Source: JBBQYD01 sp942493075 (GTDB lineage Bacteria > Verrucomicrobiota > Verrucomicrobiia > Limisphaerales > UBA8199). From it: DNA of 64,000 nt. Numbering within the stretch: position 1 is the first letter of the stretch; the number at the start of each line of letters is the position of its first letter. The DNA is taken from contig OW818681.1 in NCBI GenBank assembly GCA_942493075.1, positions 1,984,001-2,048,000 on the forward strand, in the 5' to 3' direction. Both the position numbers and the translations under genes were made by a program. Under the pieces are notes generated by a model, which ran no database searches, was not told the origin of the DNA, and saw only the letters and a list, made by a program, of their open reading frames with translations. This document shows, piece by piece, positions 53,315-61,671 of this stretch.

Positions 53315-56020
53315 TCACCGGGTGGTGACCCGGTTGTCCTCGCTTAAGAGGGTGATCAATAGATGCGTGAAGGTCTCGTCGCTCAGCAAACATTCAAGAT
53401 CCACGTGCATGCGGTACCGCCAGTAATGTTGCGGATTCGCCGGGACATTTATCCGTTCCGACAAGCCGTCCATTCGGCGGAGCAAAGCGCTCGCACCCAG
53501 TAAATCCTGGATTGGGAAAATGGCCCACATGGCGGGCGATTGAGCATGCTGCCGGAGGATCTGCTGCACCAGCTCTGGGCCACACTCAGACGGGACTTGC
53601 CCGGTTCCCTCCAGCTCGTCGCGAAAAAACTTCTCTGTCATGGCGGCATCCTCCTGCCACCAATCACGCAGACTGCTCATGTCGTGCGTCCCAGGTGTCA
53701 CAACACTCAGATAAGGCGCCAGCGACGGACGGGAAAACGTAAGGCCCGGTGCCTTGGGCATGCGCTGAACTTCCAGGCTGAGCAGGCCTAATTGCTCCAT
53801 GATCTGCGGCACACATGCAGGCACCAGGCCTAAATCCTCCCCACAGATCAGAAGGCGAGTGGCACGCTGCAACGCCGGTAGCTTCTCAAGCCCTTCCTTT
53901 GCCCAGCACTCTTCCTGACGACGGAAAAAGTAATCCACGTAAAGATCTTTGATCCGATGCCTGATCTCAGGTTTCAGCCCCTGAAAGGAGTTGGTCGCGG
54001 CCATATCGAATCGGAAGTGAAAACTCTCACTGTCGCGTTCATCCTCCAGAAGGATGACGTTGGCTATGATATCAAACAAGCCTTGCTTGAGACGCTGGTT
54101 TCGATCATCCGCCGCTCTGGTTGCGAATCGAGCTTGCACCTTTGCCTGTGTTGAAACCTCCGGTTTCAGAGTGACCCTCCCAAAACGGTCCTCGTCAAAG
54201 AACTGCTCTTTCGCCTCCTGATAATCTGCGCCGAATACATCCATCAACACCTCGTCATTAATGAAAGGGTGTGTCAGACGTGGCCGATCAAAGGGTATTC
54301 CCCTCGCCAGAAACTCAGCCGGCCGAACCGGGAGGGCGGGGACAAATCGTCCCAGAATCCCCTCTACGGCATCCGCCGGCACGCTCCAGATTCGGAAGAA
54401 TCCAAGAATGTGATCGATCCGGAACGCATCAAAATAGCGGCTCATGTGAGCGAAGCGTTCGCTCCACCACGCGTAACCTGTGTCACGCATGGCATCCCAG
54501 TTGTAGGTAGGGAATCCCCAGTTCTGCCCCTTGTCCGAGAACGGATCTGGCGGCGCGCCTGCCTGCATCTCCAACCGGAACAACTCTGGATGCTGCCAGG
54601 TATCAGCGCCATGCCTGTTGACGCCAATCGGGATGTCTCCTTTAACAACCAGGCCACGCGAATGGATGTGCGCCACAGCTTCGGAAAGTTGCCGATGCAA
54701 ATGGTATTGAACGAACATGTGGAATGCCATTTCGCGCACCGCTTCGGGCCCCTCGTTGCGGAGTCGTGCCTCCGTGGATGAATCAAATGTCTGGTAATCC
54801 GGCCAGGTCTGGAACTCCGCGGTTCTATACCGATCGCGCAGACAGCAGAAAGCCGCGTAGGCCGGCAGCCAATGCTGGTTTTCCTGGATGAATCCTTTGT
54901 AGTCTGGAAGCGCTGAAGTCTCCTCCCCCAGCCGAGCGAAGGCCTTCCTCAAAAACGCGAGTTTCAGATTCAGCACATTCTCGTAATCCACCTCCGGCAA
55001 GCTGTTCAACCTGCAGCGTTCAACCTCGATTCTTTCCAGATCGGCCTGCATCACCTCGCCGAAATCGGAAAGCCTCAGATACAGCGGGTGCAGGGCAAAC
55101 GCTGAGATTGCCGCGTAGGGATAAGAGTCCACCCATGTGCCCGTGGCTGAGGTATCGTTTACGGGGAGAATCTGGATCAGTTTGAAACCTGCTTTCGCGG
55201 CCCAATCAGCCAGGAGTTTCAGATCTGCGAATTCGCCCGTCCCAAAGCTCTGACTGCTGCGCAAACTGAACACAGGGACAGCCACACCCGCGCCGCGCCA
55301 GCGAAGATCCAGACGTGCATGAATGTCGTGAGATAGCACTGTTCCGCCGCTCACCCCGAGGATCGGGCAGATTCGATCAGGCCCCGTTTCGAAGCGCAGA
55401 AACTTTTCCCCTGCCAGATCATAGACGCCGTACTTATAGGCCAGCTTTAAGGTCTCGCCGGTAAGATTCAATTCGGCCCGAAACCAGGCATCCTCTTCAG
55501 AACGTGACATCAACACTGGACGCTCCGTTTGCCACTGGCCCAACCGAGTACCGTGTCCGACGAGGCACAAGGTCTGAGTCGGAGGCAACAGAGGCGCCTT
55601 CACCTGGAATACATGGGTCGGGTTGGGATCTGACGATTCGGCCACTTCCTGCGCTGGAGATCCGAGGAGCACGTCACGAAACGGCTTTGTGTCGAAGGCG
55701 ACATCAAAGTAGGCACCTGGCACCCAGGCATCGAGCGCGATCAAATCACCGCCACTGTGGCCGGAGGAAATCATCCGGTCCCGTTCGGCATCCTGGACAT
55801 ATGTGCCTTCAGGCTCGCGCAGCACATAGTGATAGGAGAACGTGGCTGCCTCGCGGATGGAATCGGGCACCCAGACCACGACCTGCCAGTGTTCTGGATC
55901 AAGGTAATGCATAGGCAACGCTCGGCTAAGGCTTCCGCCACCCAGCAACTCATGGTCACCGGCGACGAACAGCTCTTGACCTAAACGGGAATGGAAACGC
56001 AACCTGAGCGTCAACCTCAT
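53315..56020 (-). CDS. malQ: 4-alpha-glucanotransferase with tandem CBM20 (DPE2-like)
   Basis: 901 residues, much longer than the ~500-residue basic MalQ. Two N-terminal starch-binding CBM20 modules (about 1-115, LRLRFHSRLGQELFVAGDHE; about 135-245, TLCLVGHGTRLGQW) precede a GH77 barrel beginning AVPVFSLRSSQSFGTGEF. Catalytic residues: nucleophile Asp in FDAFRIDHILGFFRIW (about residue 536), acid/base Glu in LLICGEDLGLVP (about 726), and the Asp in TPGTHDMSSLRDWW. The barrel has an insertion between early strands, as in plant DPE2 and some Bacteroidetes/Verrucomicrobiota enzymes. It would transfer glucan units in maltose or glycogen turnover, in the cytoplasm (no signal peptide). Confidence 0.93.
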   Translation of the reverse strand: MRLTLRLRFHSRLGQELFVAGDHELLGGGSLSRALPMHYLDPEHWQVVVWVPDSIREAATFSYHYVLREPEGTYVQDAERDRMISSGHSGGDLIALDAWVPGAYFDVAFDTKPFRDVLLGSPAQEVAESSDPNPTHVFQVKAPLLPPTQTLCLVGHGTRLGQWQTERPVLMSRSEEDAWFRAELNLTGETLKLAYKYGVYDLAGEKFLRFETGPDRICPILGVSGGTVLSHDIHARLDLRWRGAGVAVPVFSLRSSQSFGTGEFADLKLLADWAAKAGFKLIQILPVNDTSATGTWVDSYPYAAISAFALHPLYLRLSDFGEVMQADLERIEVERCRLNSLPEVDYENVLNLKLAFLRKAFARLGEETSALPDYKGFIQENQHWLPAYAAFCCLRDRYRTAEFQTWPDYQTFDSSTEARLRNEGPEAVREMAFHMFVQYHLHRQLSEAVAHIHSRGLVVKGDIPIGVNRHGADTWQHPELFRLEMQAGAPPDPFSDKGQNWGFPTYNWDAMRDTGYAWWSERFAHMSRYFDAFRIDHILGFFRIWSVPADAVEGILGRFVPALPVRPAEFLARGIPFDRPRLTHPFINDEVLMDVFGADYQEAKEQFFDEDRFGRVTLKPEVSTQAKVQARFATRAADDRNQRLKQGLFDIIANVILLEDERDSESFHFRFDMAATNSFQGLKPEIRHRIKDLYVDYFFRRQEECWAKEGLEKLPALQRATRLLICGEDLGLVPACVPQIMEQLGLLSLEVQRMPKAPGLTFSRPSLAPYLSVVTPGTHDMSSLRDWWQEDAAMTEKFFRDELEGTGQVPSECGPELVQQILRQHAQSPAMWAIFPIQDLLGASALLRRMDGLSERINVPANPQHYWRYRMHVDLECLLSDETFTHLLITLLSEDNRVTTR

Positions 56021-56150
56021 TGCGACTGACCCTAAACCGCCCCTGGCGGATTGTCATTGGGGCACATAACTCGGGTTCAGACGGCTCTTTACCTGAGGTT
56101 GTGCTCGCACCTTCACAAGAATGTAAATCAGGAGTAGGCTGGTATGCATC

Positions 56151-57275
56151 ATGCGTAATAACTTACCCATGCCGCTCCCGCTTCTCGCCCTTTCAGTTCT
56201 TGCCGCCTCACTGCTCGCCGGCTGTGTTGTTGTCGCACCGCGAGTAGCTGTGAAGCCTATGGCTTTCGAACACCCTCAGGAGCTCGTTAGGGGAACCGGG
56301 ACCGCTTCGAATTACTGGGTGCTTGCGGACCGAAGAATCTTTGCTGTTATGGCGTTCCTCAACGCCGTCGGGTATGACGAGGAAGCATCCAACGCACAAA
56401 TGACTCCGCCTCGGCTTGAGGTGCGGAAGAAGGTTGCCAGTCGACTCACCGGCCACCCCGAGAAGCTCCAGGAATGGAGGCGATACTACCAAGCCCGAAG
56501 GCGCGGTTCCTGGCAATATGCAAACTTCGCGCTCAGCCTTAACGAGGATTTTCCCTTCGAGCGCATACGGCCGAATCAGGAGCTGACATACAAGGCCACA
56601 GCCTGGGATCTCAGAGGTCTTCCAGAGATTCTGAATGACTTCTGGAAAACGGTTGAGCTTGAACAAATTTGGGAGGAGTCTCGGCCCAGCTATGCCGCTG
56701 AACTCAGCCGGTATAGCCCTGCGTTGATGGCCGATGAAATGGAGCAACTCTGGCGATACCTCCGAATGCCACGCCGAGATAACTGGACTGTCATACACAT
56801 CCCCAACCCGCTGCAGAAGCAGTTCACGGCTTCAGCAAACCAGTTCGGAGAGTTTTTCTACAGCATAGACGGTCCGGGGTCCAATGCAGGAGGGCTCAAC
56901 AGGCACGAGTATCTGCACACGTTCGTCAATGACTTGGTTCGCCGTTGCTACCCGGGCCAGGCATCCAAGCTGAAAGGTTACTTCTCTGCCGGGAAGCACA
57001 AGCCAATCTCAGCGACCGTTCAAAAGCCTGAGGATTGGGTGAGTGAGTGTTTGGTTTTCGCATTGGACAACAGAATCTGGGCGCAGCAGGTTTCAAGTCG
57101 CCAAGATGACAGCGAGATGCGTGCAAGAGTGGAAGCCTTGACTCGGGAAGGACTCTTTCTGCTGCAACCCCTCTACAATGCTCTAGGCGACTTCGAAAAG
57201 AGCGAGCTTCCCTTCGATCGTTACCTGCCCATTCTGCTGACCAGCATCCCTGAGTATAAGGCCCAGCATGAGTAG
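56151..57275 (+). CDS. Lipoprotein with an HExxH metallopeptidase-like motif
   Basis: 374 residues with a lipoprotein signal (LSVLAASLLAGCVVVAP; lipid-accepting Cys at about residue 25). The middle contains NRHEYLHTFVNDLV (about residue 248), an HExxH zinc motif, and about 50 residues later WVSECLVFALDNRIW, whose Glu could be the third ligand as in gluzincins. The family resembles DUF4932-like proteins, by memory only. Protease or amidase activity at the outer membrane is inferred. The upstream half (FPFERIRPNQELTYKATAW) is unassigned. Confidence 0.7.
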   Translation: MRNNLPMPLPLLALSVLAASLLAGCVVVAPRVAVKPMAFEHPQELVRGTGTASNYWVLADRRIFAVMAFLNAVGYDEEASNAQMTPPRLEVRKKVASRLTGHPEKLQEWRRYYQARRRGSWQYANFALSLNEDFPFERIRPNQELTYKATAWDLRGLPEILNDFWKTVELEQIWEESRPSYAAELSRYSPALMADEMEQLWRYLRMPRRDNWTVIHIPNPLQKQFTASANQFGEFFYSIDGPGSNAGGLNRHEYLHTFVNDLVRRCYPGQASKLKGYFSAGKHKPISATVQKPEDWVSECLVFALDNRIWAQQVSSRQDDSEMRARVEALTREGLFLLQPLYNALGDFEKSELPFDRYLPILLTSIPEYKAQHE

Positions 57276-57362
57276 ATGACGGCTTGCGGAATTAGAAGCG
57301 AGTCGGGCAGTCACCTTGGCCAAGGGGACCACCACCGTGACGAAACTTTTTCCAGAAACAAC

Positions 57363-57390
57363 TTGCGTCAGCCGCTCCCTGGGGCAATAT
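57363..57390 (+). promoter_or_regulatory. Possible sigma-70 promoter for initiator tRNA
   Basis: TTGCGT (57363-57368), a 16-base spacer and CAATAT (57385-57390) lie 16 bases before the tRNA 5' end. Both boxes match the consensus only partly. Confidence 0.4.
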
Positions 57391-57405
57391 ATGGGCGCAC
57401 TGAAT

Positions 57406-57455
<50 letters not shown>

Positions 57456-57482
<27 letters not shown>

Positions 57483-57518
57483 ATTTCCAGCCCTGAGTCA
57501 CACCGACTTAGGGCTTTT
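57456..57518 (+). repeat. Direct repeat, left copy: tRNA 3' end plus terminator
   Basis: This 63-base segment, from inside the T arm of the tRNA through its terminator, recurs at 60902-60964 with one mismatch (57483 A versus 60929 G). Such a layout is what a site-specific insertion at a tRNA 3' end, or a segmental duplication, leaves. Confidence 0.9.
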
Positions 57519-57519
57519 T
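57488..57519 (+). terminator. Rho-independent terminator after the tRNA
   Basis: AGCCCT and AGGGCT form the core stem, and the loop region GAGTCACACCGACTT can also pair internally (GAGTC/GACTT). A run of five T follows. It is duplicated at the right repeat. Confidence 0.8.
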
Positions 57520-57538
57520 GTTTAGTGCTAAGCCTCCT

Positions 57539-57580
57539 GAAGCTCTCAAACTAGAGAAGTGGCTAAAACTCTAGAGCTTC
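57539..57580. repeat. Inverted repeat at the left edge of the tRNA-flanked segment
   Basis: GAAGCTCT (57539-57546) and AGAGCTTC (57573-57580) are exact reverse complements, with CTAGAG also repeated inside. Possibly a protein-binding or hairpin site; nothing known matches. Confidence 0.4.
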
Positions 57581-57653
57581 TTCGTCCCAAAAGGATTGGC
57601 GCGCCCGGTTCACTATCCGGGTCAGCAGGCTCAATTCCTATATCCACAATACC
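57576..57653 (+). pseudogene. Degenerate tRNA-like sequence
   Basis: GCCCGG-TTCACTAT-CCGGG resembles an anticodon arm, and GGCTCAATTCCTATATCCACAA resembles a T arm and acceptor end, with matches to the intact tRNA's GGTTCAAATCCTATCCCCGCAA. No D arm can be folded. The stretch aligns with 60840-60928 (shared GCTTCTTCG, then spaced matches GGATT.GC.CG.CCGG), so both are decayed copies of the same tRNA-like end. Confidence 0.55.
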
Positions 57654-57720
57654 CGTTGATCCATTCTCACCCCTAGCTTACCGCAATACCTTTAACTTTT
57701 TTTGTTCGGTTTAGGCTTTT

Positions 57721-57725
57721 GGAGG
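57721..57725 (+). promoter_or_regulatory. Ribosome-binding site deciding the start of the sigma fusion
   Basis: GGAGG ends six bases before ATG 57732 and supports this start over the TTG at 57702. Strong Shine-Dalgarno sites are rare in this window. Confidence 0.7.
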
Positions 57726-57731
57726 GTTCTA

Positions 57732-60700
57732 ATGGGTGAAATGAAGACGCTGGAGAATGCTGCATTGTTAGCAGATTACGTCAACACGGGTTCAGAATGG
57801 GCCTTTCGGGAGCTTATTTCCATTTACGTTGATCCGGTGTATTCGACAGCACTCAGAATAGTCGGAAATGACCGATTGCTGGCTGAGGACGTGACCCAGA
57901 CGGTGTTCATAGATCTCGCCCGCAAGGCTCCGCAACTGCAGAACGAAGTCATTCTCGGCGGGTGGCTTCATCGCCACACCCGTTTTGTAGCCAGCAAGAC
58001 CGTGCGCAGTGAACGGCGACGCCAGAATCGTGAACGGGAATCAGTTTATATGAATTCTCTCCAACAGGAATCCCCCAGCCTGGAAATTGTCGGAGCTTTC
58101 CTGGATGAAGCAATTGACGATTTGAAGGCGGAGGATAAGGCCGCGATTCTGCTGCGGTTCTTTGAGCGGCGGGATTTCAGGTCAATCGGCGAGGTGCTAA
58201 AGACCAGTGAGGACGCCGCACGCATGCGTGTAAATCGCGCTCTAGACCGCTTAGAAACTTGTCTGCGACGCAGGGGAGTGGCGCTCCCGGCAACGACTCT
58301 GGGAATCCTATTGGCCGCCAACATGGTTACCGCTGCTCCGGTCGGCTTGGCCGCCAGCATTTCAGCGACCGCTCTTGCGAGTGTGGCAGCGCCAGCGATT
58401 CCAGGGCTAGTCCGCAGAGCTCTTATTCATGCGACTGCTCCAAAACTTGCCATCGTCGCTCTCTTGCTCAGCTTGGGCCTGGCACCTTTGTTTTTCGATT
58501 CCTTAGCTAAGTCTGCAAAGAATGGGGCCAGCCCGGATCAGCAGGTTACCCAGGCAGAGACTGCGGAGGTAAAGGAATCGCCTCCTATTGGCGACGATTC
58601 CCAACCCGTATCCAGGCCCATTCCCGTTCAGGTGGCCAGGATCGATTTCCTGGTGCTGGAAGCCGGGTCCGGCGCTCCGCTAGCGGGTACCAGAATTCGG
58701 GCCGTTTATTTCCGCGAAGGTGGACAAAGCGAGATCGCCGAGTTAATGACCGATCCCCAGGGGCAGGCACACATCGAAGCCCCAACGGCGCCTTACACGG
58801 GCGCTAATGTCTTCGTAACGGCTGAGGACCATGTGCCCAAGGTGGTCAGCCTTGATCGCTCCAGCACATCCGCTAACCACACCGTGGAACTTGAGGCTGG
58901 AAGCCTTATTGGCGGGGTTGTGCTCGACGAGGCTCAGCGCCCAGTCGTGGGTGTGAAGATTGAGTTCAATGGCCCCGGAATTAACCCGATGCAGAGGGAG
59001 AATGTGGCTTTTGGTCCTGACACGGTGCGTCAGACGGATGCTAGTGGGCGGTGGCTCTGCACGATGATACCCAAGAGCTACGAGGGGATTGAACTGATTC
59101 TGAGCCATCCTGAATATGCTCGGTGTCGTTTCGCCCAGGCTGCCAACACGCAGGCGGCCACCCAATCGGTCATTGTTTTGAAGCGGGGAGTGACACTTTA
59201 CGGTACGGTTCAGGACTCCGCTGGAAAGCTGGTCGCAGGAGCGGTCGTGAGAGAAGTTCACAACCGCCGGGAGCCCAAACTTTCCGCTACGTGCGACGCG
59301 GAAGGTGAGTTCCGATTGGACCACGTAGCGCGAGGCGAACTATCGCTGACGGTGCAAGCAAGGGGCTTTGCCCCCGCGTTCGTCAGCACCGAGATTACCG
59401 GTAGCACCTCCAGGTTGGAAGTCATCCTGGACCAAGCGCATGTCATCCGCGGTCGAGTGGTTGATGAGAGCGGCAACCCGATTCCCAACGCCCTTGCCAA
59501 AACGGATGCTGATGCGCATGGGGAGTGCAGGTTTGAATGGTCTGCACGAACAGATCACGACGGCTGCTTTGAGTGGGATTCCGCGCCCGCAGAACCGCTT
59601 CTCTACTGGTTCGAGGCGGACGGCTTCCGGCGTCTGCGACGCCAACAACTGGGCGCTGATTCCGTGAGACAGGAAATCACACTGTTCCGCAATCAACCGG
59701 TTGCGGCATCGTCTGTCGGTCTTCCGGCGACCGGCGGTTCGAACCCGGTCGCCAATTCGGAGGCACAGCCCCCGATGGGATTTCAATTAGCCGGCTTGGT
59801 GGTCCTGCCGGACGGGCAACTCGCCCCTGGCGCGACAGTGTTCCTTGATGAGCCTGGTGGTCTCTTGAAGGTGGGGAGGTTTAATACCCTGCCTCGGCTC
59901 GAACAGGCTGTTAGCACACAAACTGACGCGACCGGACGGTTTGCCATTAACGCTACGACCGGCGCTTATGGTATTTTAGTAACCCACGAGCGAGGGTATG
60001 CGTATGTGCGTATGGCGGACTTCAATGAATTCGGCCGAGTAACTCTGCGCGCTTGGGGGCGGGTCGAAGGCCGGCTCCTGCTTGGCACCAATGCCGGGGC
60101 GAATCAGCGAATTTTGCTCTCCAATTCTGGTGGCACTGGGCGGGCTTCCCCCTCCTTATGGCTTGAGGCGACTACGGATGACGAAGGCAATTTTGTTTTC
60201 GACAGAGTGCCTGGAGGAGGCATGGAAGTCGCTCACCTTGTGCTATCTAAACCCAATGAGCAGCACCACGCAACGTGTCACAGCCGAGAGGTTCATATTG
60301 ACGTGGCGGACGGCGCCGTGACGCAGGTGACCCTGGGGGGCAGCGGCGGCACAGTCACCGGTCATGCGGTTGTCGCATCAAGTGGAACGAATGTGACTGA
60401 CTGGCGCAACGCCACCGTATCGCTGACTCTGAAACTCGTGGAGGCTCCTGAGATACCGCCAAGGGAGGAATACTACGCTTCCACGGGAGCTTTTATCGAA
60501 GCACTGATGCGGTTCAGGGGCACGCACCCGGACTCGCTTTCCGAGGGCAGTCGGGCTATCGAGCTTCGTCGACGCCGCTATGTAACCTTGTGCGACCGGA
60601 ACGGGGCATTCCGCATGCCGAGCGTTCTTGGCGGCACATATGAACTGCGTATTGTGCTCGCCGAAGCCAGGGCCACATCAGTAAGTCCAAGCGGTCGTCA

Positions 60701-60818
60701 AGCGAAGGGAGCGGAGGTTGGCTCGCTTGTCAGGGAAGTAGTCGTTCCCGAAGGTATTGCCTCCCAAAGCGAGGTGTCATTGGACCTGGGTGTGTTGGAG
60801 CTTGCGGCGAGGCCTTAA
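57732..60818 (+). CDS. ECF sigma factor fused to membrane anchor and carboxypeptidase-regulatory-like repeats
   Basis: 1028 residues. The N-terminal ~190 are an ECF sigma factor: region 2 (FRELISIYVDPVYSTALRI, LLAEDVTQTVFIDLARKA) and region 4 (KAAILLRFFERRDFRSIGE, SEDAARMRVNRALDRLE). Two hydrophobic stretches follow (about 195-235 and 243-260, APKLAIVALLLSLGLAPLF). The C-terminal ~740 residues hold repeated CarboxypepD_reg-like beta domains (SLIGGVVLDEAQRPVVGVKI; HVIRGRVVDESGNPIPNAL; FQLAGLVVLPDGQLAPGAT). The sigma part would face the cytoplasm and the repeats the periplasm. Such fusions are known in Verrucomicrobiota, but their mechanism is unclear. This gene is the sole occupant between the tRNA-derived repeats. 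No anti-sigma gene is adjacent. Confidence 0.9.
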   Translation: MGEMKTLENAALLADYVNTGSEWAFRELISIYVDPVYSTALRIVGNDRLLAEDVTQTVFIDLARKAPQLQNEVILGGWLHRHTRFVASKTVRSERRRQNRERESVYMNSLQQESPSLEIVGAFLDEAIDDLKAEDKAAILLRFFERRDFRSIGEVLKTSEDAARMRVNRALDRLETCLRRRGVALPATTLGILLAANMVTAAPVGLAASISATALASVAAPAIPGLVRRALIHATAPKLAIVALLLSLGLAPLFFDSLAKSAKNGASPDQQVTQAETAEVKESPPIGDDSQPVSRPIPVQVARIDFLVLEAGSGAPLAGTRIRAVYFREGGQSEIAELMTDPQGQAHIEAPTAPYTGANVFVTAEDHVPKVVSLDRSSTSANHTVELEAGSLIGGVVLDEAQRPVVGVKIEFNGPGINPMQRENVAFGPDTVRQTDASGRWLCTMIPKSYEGIELILSHPEYARCRFAQAANTQAATQSVIVLKRGVTLYGTVQDSAGKLVAGAVVREVHNRREPKLSATCDAEGEFRLDHVARGELSLTVQARGFAPAFVSTEITGSTSRLEVILDQAHVIRGRVVDESGNPIPNALAKTDADAHGECRFEWSARTDHDGCFEWDSAPAEPLLYWFEADGFRRLRRQQLGADSVRQEITLFRNQPVAASSVGLPATGGSNPVANSEAQPPMGFQLAGLVVLPDGQLAPGATVFLDEPGGLLKVGRFNTLPRLEQAVSTQTDATGRFAINATTGAYGILVTHERGYAYVRMADFNEFGRVTLRAWGRVEGRLLLGTNAGANQRILLSNSGGTGRASPSLWLEATTDDEGNFVFDRVPGGGMEVAHLVLSKPNEQHHATCHSREVHIDVADGAVTQVTLGGSGGTVTGHAVVASSGTNVTDWRNATVSLTLKLVEAPEIPPREEYYASTGAFIEALMRFRGTHPDSLSEGSRAIELRRRRYVTLCDRNGAFRMPSVLGGTYELRIVLAEARATSVSPSGRQAKGAEVGSLVREVVVPEGIASQSEVSLDLGVLELAARP

Positions 60819-60839
60819 AACGCCAGAAGGGAGGTGACG

Positions 60840-60928
60840 GCTTCTTCGCTGCAACGGGATTCGCACGACCGGCTTGCTCATAATCCCGCATGCGGGAATA
60901 GTAGGTTCAAATCCTATCCCCGCAACCA
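60840..60928 (+). pseudogene. tRNA-like sequence at the right edge
   Basis: The 3' half equals the intact initiator tRNA from TAGGTTCAAATCC through CCA, and CTCATAA is preserved upstream. The 5' half does not pair with the acceptor strand and no D arm exists. It includes a 14-base perfect palindrome, TCCCGCATGCGGGA, at 60884-60897. It is unlikely to be a functional tRNA. Confidence 0.6.
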
Positions 60929-60964
60929 GTTTCCAGCCCTGAGTCACACCGACTTAGGGCTTTT
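60902..60964 (+). repeat. Direct repeat, right copy: tRNA 3' end plus terminator
   Basis: It matches 57456-57518 at 62 of 63 bases, at a distance of 3,446. The hairpin (AGCCCT/AGGGCT with TTTT) is kept, so it may still terminate transcription from the sigma fusion gene. Confidence 0.9.
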
Positions 60965-61002
60965 GGGTTTATGACGAGGGCGAGCTATGCCCTGCATTGG
61001 AA

Positions 61003-61199
61003 CTACCACGAGATATTTGAGTCTTTAGCGATGCGGAGAGCCAAACCGGGCTTAATTGTCTGATTTCCATGAACAGGCACAGATATTATTTTGCGTTCAA
61101 CGGATTTGCCAAAGATGTGATGGCTGCCTCTGATTCGTTTAAGTGTCCAGCCTGCTCATTCAGCAATCGGCTGAGCTCCTTGCCCGTAATAGGCCTCAT
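61003..61199 (-). pseudogene. hicA: HicA toxin gene broken by a one-base frameshift
   Basis: From ATG 61199 the frame reads MRPITGKELSRLLNEQ and then goes out of frame. Shifting by one base gives GWTLKRIRGSHHIFGKS, then ERKIISVPVHGNQTIKPGLA and a stop at 61003, a textbook HicA with the catalytic His in GSHHIF. One base is missing near 61155-61160 (between Glu/Gln and Gly-Trp). Read as is, the product would stop after 37 residues. The ATG overlaps the hicB stop (ATGA). HicA is an mRNA interferase with a dsRBD-like fold; here it is inactive unless the base is a sequencing error. Confidence 0.8.
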
Positions 61200-61402
61200 A
61201 TGGCTAAATCGGCAACCTCCACCTCTGGATCGGGGGAGCGACCCTCTTCAGCTAAAACTTCAAGACATCCGGCGGCGGCCTCTCGCAAATTTGTGAGGAG
61301 CTCCTCTACTGTTTCACCTTGAGAATAACAACCTGGAAGAGCAGGCACCTCGCCCCAGTAGCCGCCGGTTTGCTCAGGATGAATGACAGCTTTGAATGTC
61401 AT
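61196..61402 (-). CDS. hicB: HicB-family antitoxin
   Basis: 68 residues: KAVIHPEQTGGYWGEVPALP followed by GCYSQGETVEELLTNLREA, the HicB half-RNase-H-like fold. This is the short form with no C-terminal DNA-binding domain. It is normally co-expressed with HicA, which it inhibits. The order here is hicB then hicA with an ATGA overlap. Its partner is frameshifted. Confidence 0.88.
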   Translation of the reverse strand: MTFKAVIHPEQTGGYWGEVPALPGCYSQGETVEELLTNLREAAAGCLEVLAEEGRSPDPEVEVADLAI

Positions 61403-61671
61403 GAGACTAATCTACCGGTTGTTGGCCAAGCCATCAAATCCCATTTCGCGCCTATCCTGACCTATAGGGGCCTTTGGTGTTATTTTTTCGGATATCTGCG
61501 TGCATCTGAGAAATCTGTGGAAGCTTCCGTTTCGTTTCCGCGCATGACCCGATGAACAAGCGGAGCCCCCTAACCATACCCGGCGGAATAAGGCAGAATA
61601 AGCATAGGGGCTTGTCTTTGCTTGATAATGAACCTGGCGTCTGCTCCAATACGTTCCGAAACAAGCACCTT

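Noticed and set aside
53317..53334. Hairpin ACCGGGT-GGTG-ACCCGGT at the convergent cupin/malQ ends
   Set aside because: It overlaps the malQ stop and has no T-run on either strand, so terminator status is not supported.
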